A DNA stretch of 42,876 bases from positions 1-42,876 of the forward strand of contig DUPO01000003.1 of NCBI GenBank assembly GCA_012838275.1. Direction: 5' to 3'. A program made the position numbers and the translations under genes. This DNA is from Spirochaetales bacterium (GTDB lineage: Bacteria > Spirochaetota > Spirochaetia > Sphaerochaetales > Sphaerochaetaceae). Under the pieces are notes generated by a model. It was not told the DNA's origin. It did not search any database and saw nothing but the letters and a program-made list of their open reading frames with translations. Shown here one piece after another: positions 39,755 to 42,876 of the stretch. Position 1 is the stretch's first letter. The number at the start of each line of letters is the position of its first letter.

Positions 39755-40632
39755 ACTTTGGTTTCCTCAAGGAGCTTTCTCAGGGAAGTCTCGCACATCT
39801 TTAGCCACTCTTCAGGAGCCTCGCCTTTTTTCCAAGGATGAGTCAGACCGCTTGAGCTGTTTATCCTAGCCAGTTCTACAGGATAGCCGCTCTTGCGCAA
39901 GGCGTTCATGACAGAGGGAGCACTGCCTCCCTGGCTACCGACTCCGGGGATGAGCATAGGCACAGAGCGCTCGGCATAAAGCGTAGCTATGTCCTTCAGC
40001 TCATCCATATTGGTAGCACCTACGACAGCACCTACAGAGCCTGTGTTGTCATTGTAGGAAATTATCTGGCGTGCAACTTCCTGGTAGAGCAAGGACGGTC
40101 CCTTACTGCCGGAAATTTCCAGGTTCTGAAGGTCCTTACCTCCAGGATTGCTGGTCCTGTTGAGGATATACACACCCTTTTCAAGAGGAGTGTGATCTAT
40201 GAAGGGCCGGACGGAGTCACTGCCCATATAGGGTGCGACGGTTACCGCATCGGAACCCCAGAGGCTGAATGCCTCATTGGCGTAATTGAGACTGCTGCGT
40301 GCTATATCCCCGCGTTTGCTGTCCAAGATGATCGGGATGCCGGGAAAGAAATTCTCCACCATGTCCATGACATCCGCTAGAGCCAGGCTACCGGAAAAAT
40401 CTTCGTCCCGAGGACGGTCCAAAGCCTGGTAATATCCGATATTCGGCTTAAAAGCTGCCGGAATGAGACCGGAAAGGACCATCCTCCTGAAGAGCACCTG
40501 AAAAAACTGGTTCAGCACTGTCCGCACGTCTCCGTCCTGAAACGGGAGCACTTCCAGCTGGGGATCGAGGCCCATACAGGTAATGTTGCCCACTTGGGCG
40601 GCACTTGCAATCAACTTCTCGCTATAGGTCAT
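39751..40632 (-). CDS. pyrF: Orotidine 5'-phosphate decarboxylase, type 2
   Basis: PyrF decarboxylates OMP to UMP. The 293-residue length and layout match the type 2 family of actinobacteria and relatives: CMGLDPQLEVLP, FKPNIGYYQALD, the catalytic ILDSKRGDIARSS, PYMGSDSVRPF and the late phosphate loop LIPGVGSQGG. TAGGAG precedes ATG at 40632 by 7 bases. It lies 29 bases after pyrE and overlaps pyrDK by 4 bases. Confidence 0.96.
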   Translation of the reverse strand: MTYSEKLIASAAQVGNITCMGLDPQLEVLPFQDGDVRTVLNQFFQVLFRRMVLSGLIPAAFKPNIGYYQALDRPRDEDFSGSLALADVMDMVENFFPGIPIILDSKRGDIARSSLNYANEAFSLWGSDAVTVAPYMGSDSVRPFIDHTPLEKGVYILNRTSNPGGKDLQNLEISGSKGPSLLYQEVARQIISYNDNTGSVGAVVGATNMDELKDIATLYAERSVPMLIPGVGSQGGSAPSVMNALRKSGYPVELARINSSSGLTHPWKKGEAPEEWLKMCETSLRKLLEETKV

Positions 40633-40661
40633 TATCTACTCCTACCCTGACTTTATTCTAT

Positions 40662-41360
40662 TTATTTCTTGAGAGGAGGAAACCCGTGCTTCTCTCCCCA
40701 TCCAAACGGGTCTTCCCTCCACTCCTTGAGCAGAGCGGCCCCCGTCTCATCCACATACCCACCCTTCAAGGCCACTGCCACCATGCTGTCATACTCCAGG
40801 ATGGTATGACAAGCACAAGAGGGATCCAGACTTGCAAAGGCATCGCTGGAGGCCTTTAGCCCATAGGTGAAGATGGCAAGGGTGTATGGGCATACTCCCC
40901 CAGCTGAAACGATGGCATCGACTGCCTTGATCGAAGAGCCTCCTGTCGAAATGAGGTCCTCTATCAGGAGCACCTTCGCTCCCTCATAGGTTCCGCTTGG
41001 TCCCAAGCCCTCTATCTGCTGATGCAGACCGTGGTCCTTCCCTGAACTGCGCACATACGAGAGGCTTTTTCCCATCATGTCGGCAAGCGTTGTCGCATGG
41101 GGGATACCGGCTGTTGCAGTCCCTGCAATATTGTCGGGATCAAAACCTAGGGCGTCGAGCATTCCAGAGAAAGCCTCCGCCACCAGAGCCCGCGCCCTTG
41201 GCAAGGCGAGCAGCTTACGGTTGTCATTATAGATCGGCATGCGAAAGCCACTTGCCCAGGTGAATGGGTCTTCGGGTCTGAGCCTGATGGCTCCTAACTG
41301 TAAAGCCTCTTTGGCCAACAACAACCCGTAATGATCCGTTATTTTTCTTAGTTCTTTCAT
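40662..41360 (-). CDS. pyrE: Orotate phosphoribosyltransferase
   Basis: PyrE joins orotate and PRPP to give OMP. The 232-residue protein has FTWASGFRMPIYNDNR, GTATAGIPHATTLADMM with SYVRSSGKDHG, and the PRPP loop VLLIEDLISTGGSS. Length is near the usual 210-230. GGAG lies 8 bases before ATG at 41360. It is 18 bases after pyrBI. Confidence 0.97.
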   Translation of the reverse strand: MKELRKITDHYGLLLAKEALQLGAIRLRPEDPFTWASGFRMPIYNDNRKLLALPRARALVAEAFSGMLDALGFDPDNIAGTATAGIPHATTLADMMGKSLSYVRSSGKDHGLHQQIEGLGPSGTYEGAKVLLIEDLISTGGSSIKAVDAIVSAGGVCPYTLAIFTYGLKASSDAFASLDPSCACHTILEYDSMVAVALKGGYVDETGAALLKEWREDPFGWGEKHGFPPLKK

Positions 41361-41378
41361 AGTGTTCTCCAGTCTATC

Positions 41379-42876
41379 CTATTTATTCCTGCTCTGCCAG
41401 ATTTCCTTGAAGGAGTGGGTCTTGTCACAGTAGGCACAGGCAAACAGGCTCTCCTTGTTTCGGGTGAAGTGCGCGGGCACCCCCTCATTCTGTAGAGGGT
41501 GAGAGATACAAGCCTCGTTAGTGCAGGACAGATCATCAAAGTTATAGATTCTCGGCGGCATATGCAACCGGTACTTTTTCAGAATTTTCCCATCTCTTAT
41601 GATATTCAGCGTACAGCCCGGAGAGACTGCAGCAAGCCTCTTGAGGTTCTTCCGAGTCAGGTCAGAAGCATCAGGTCGGAAGATGATGCCTTTGTAGGAT
41701 TTTTCCCCCTTATGACCCGAACTGACCCACTCCCCGCCTTTACCCTCATCAAGGCCGAGCACACTGCTTATCAGACGCATATGGTCGCGTATCTCAGAAG
41801 GGGTGTCCCCTCTGCAGATATGGTCTATGACCAGACCGTTGCGAATTGGCTTCACCCCTTCGCTGACAACCTTCTCTTTAGGTGGCATCTTGGCAAGGTC
41901 CACCTCAAAGATGTACTCAGCACGCTCCTTTTTCGCAGGCGTCTCCTTCGGGATGAAATTCTGACCAATCTTACCACCGATGAGAGCGAGCAGGATGATC
42001 CTTACATACATGCCGTTGATGGACTGTCTCTCCCATCCGTTGAGCGGGGTGTCGTCGAGGAATGTCGGGATGGTAGGGGTGACCTTATGCCGGGGCAGAG
42101 GGTGATAGAACTTGGTACCTTCCTTGAGCAGGGGTATAAAGGATCGGTTGAAGGTGATGGCCGCCCGCAACTCCTCCTGGCGATTGAGGATGCGATCTCC
42201 CATCCTTTCCAGCTGAGGCCGGGTGAAGTACCACTTGTCTGCAATATCCTTCTGTGCGAGATACTCCTCGATCGACTGGAATATCCGTACCTCATACCCG
42301 TTTTCGCGCATCTTCAGCACATAGGTTTCAGGCATGGCGAGCTCGACGGGGGCTATGAGGTCAACCTTGACCGTATCAAAGAGCTTGAGCCCAGAAGCCT
42401 TGGAGTGTACCGTCCTGCCATGATAGAGGTCTCCTACCAAAGCGAGATGGATAAAGTCTGTCTTCCAGTTGTTATCCTCGATGAAGGTAAACTCATCAAG
42501 CAACTCCTGTGTAGGGTGTTCGTGTTTGCCGTCACCTGCATTGATGAAAGCAGGTTTTCTGTAGAGCTTGTTTCGCTGTGCGTAGGCCGAACATTCGTCT
42601 TCAAGCCAGCGACATACCCCTTCAATCTTGCTGCGTATGATGAATACTGCGTTGGAGTAACCGCTGAGCGTATTGAATGTGTCGGCATAGCTTTCGCCCT
42701 TGTTAAAGGAGGAACTGTCACTGTTCAGCTCGGAGACCTTCACATGATGAAAGTTGGCGGCATTCCTGAAAGACTCCTTAGTCCTGGTACTGTCTTCCAG
42801 GAAGACTTCATAGACTCCGAAGTCCTTGTCATCAATCCGGTAGCTCTCCATCTTCGGAAGATCATTCTCTTCCATC
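41379..42876 (-). CDS. pyrB: Fused aspartate carbamoyltransferase PyrB-PyrI (5' end outside window)
   Basis: Aspartate transcarbamoylase makes N-carbamoyl-aspartate, the committed step. The catalytic part shows STRTKESF (carbamoyl phosphate loop), SSSFNKGES, HEHPTQELLDEF and FYHPLPRHK. The regulatory (PyrI-like) part fused to it, from about residue 330, ends in a four-Cys zinc site: CTNEACISHP and CAYCDKTH. Nucleotide effectors may therefore act within one chain. An ATG stands at 42875, but STRT then falls at residue 29 against about 52 in Escherichia coli, so the first helix is missing and the true start is probably beyond the edge. This is the first pyr gene seen; any leader or PyrR site is outside. 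Confidence 0.93.
   Translation of the reverse strand, partial: MEENDLPKMESYRIDDKDFGVYEVFLEDSTRTKESFRNAANFHHVKVSELNSDSSSFNKGESYADTFNTLSGYSNAVFIIRSKIEGVCRWLEDECSAYAQRNKLYRKPAFINAGDGKHEHPTQELLDEFTFIEDNNWKTDFIHLALVGDLYHGRTVHSKASGLKLFDTVKVDLIAPVELAMPETYVLKMRENGYEVRIFQSIEEYLAQKDIADKWYFTRPQLERMGDRILNRQEELRAAITFNRSFIPLLKEGTKFYHPLPRHKVTPTIPTFLDDTPLNGWERQSINGMYVRIILLALIGGKIGQNFIPKETPAKKERAEYIFEVDLAKMPPKEKVVSEGVKPIRNGLVIDHICRGDTPSEIRDHMRLISSVLGLDEGKGGEWVSSGHKGEKSYKGIIFRPDASDLTRKNLKRLAAVSPGCTLNIIRDGKILKKYRLHMPPRIYNFDDLSCTNEACISHPLQNEGVPAHFTRNKESLFACAYCDKTHSFKEIWQSRNK

Overview
The window reads as chromosome of a diderm spirochaete, most likely in or near the Sphaerochaeta group. That is inference from gene content and protein style: a PyrB-PyrI fusion, a PyrD-PyrK fusion, TrpX-type ABC transporter clusters and moderate GC. 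No marker gene in the window settles it. I see no rRNA or tRNA genes, CRISPR arrays, insertion sequences, prophage or attachment sites. It is a densely packed housekeeping region with many 4-base gene overlaps.

Layout, left to right. 1-1533 (-): pdxA followed by the start of a lipoprotein gene cut by the window edge. 1678-1962 (+): a hyperacidic 94-residue protein. 2201-6648 (+): two paralogous periplasmic binding proteins with a small membrane protein between them, then a permease and an ATPase; together a TrpXYZ-like ABC importer. 6747-9584 (+): two tandem MATE exporters. 9624-13504 (-): rplU-rpmA-obgE-nadD-yqeK-lipoprotein-rsfS, a ribosome/GTPase/NAD operon. 13649 (+): a TetR regulator. 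14227-17014 (-): birA-argS, divergent from bioY at 17087. 17757-19736 (+): a nitrilase-family amidase and a serine acetyltransferase. 19733-23535 (-): MFS transporter, TyrA-like dehydrogenase, MtaB and a GNAT acetyltransferase. 23657-26160 (+): pta and a third MATE protein. 26135-31568 (-): HAD phosphatase, phosphohexomutase, a membrane protein, ComEC and RsmA. 31648 (+): an RlmI-like methyltransferase. 32871-34586 (-): corA and a Cys-cluster protein. 34899 (+): an HD hydrolase. 35447-42876 (-): the pyrimidine operon pyrBI-pyrE-pyrF-pyrDK-pyrC plus an unknown 494-residue membrane protein.

The pyr genes encode aspartate transcarbamoylase through OMP decarboxylase, that is, all steps from carbamoyl phosphate to UMP. 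BirA faces BioY across a palindrome, consistent with biotin feedback on biotin uptake. The rplU operon groups late ribosome assembly factors (ObgE, RsfS) with L21 and L27.

The most interesting signals are regulatory. Several operon-leading genes (pdxA, tetR, birA, the HAD phosphatase, the RlmI-like gene) have no Shine-Dalgarno sequence, and a promoter-like pair places transcription start at or within about two bases of the start codon, suggesting leaderless mRNAs. A 12-bp hairpin folds over the ribosome binding site and start codon of comEC. A short ORF with a very strong ribosome binding site precedes corA. The RlmI-like methyltransferase has Asn where the family has Cys. All promoter and terminator calls are by eye.
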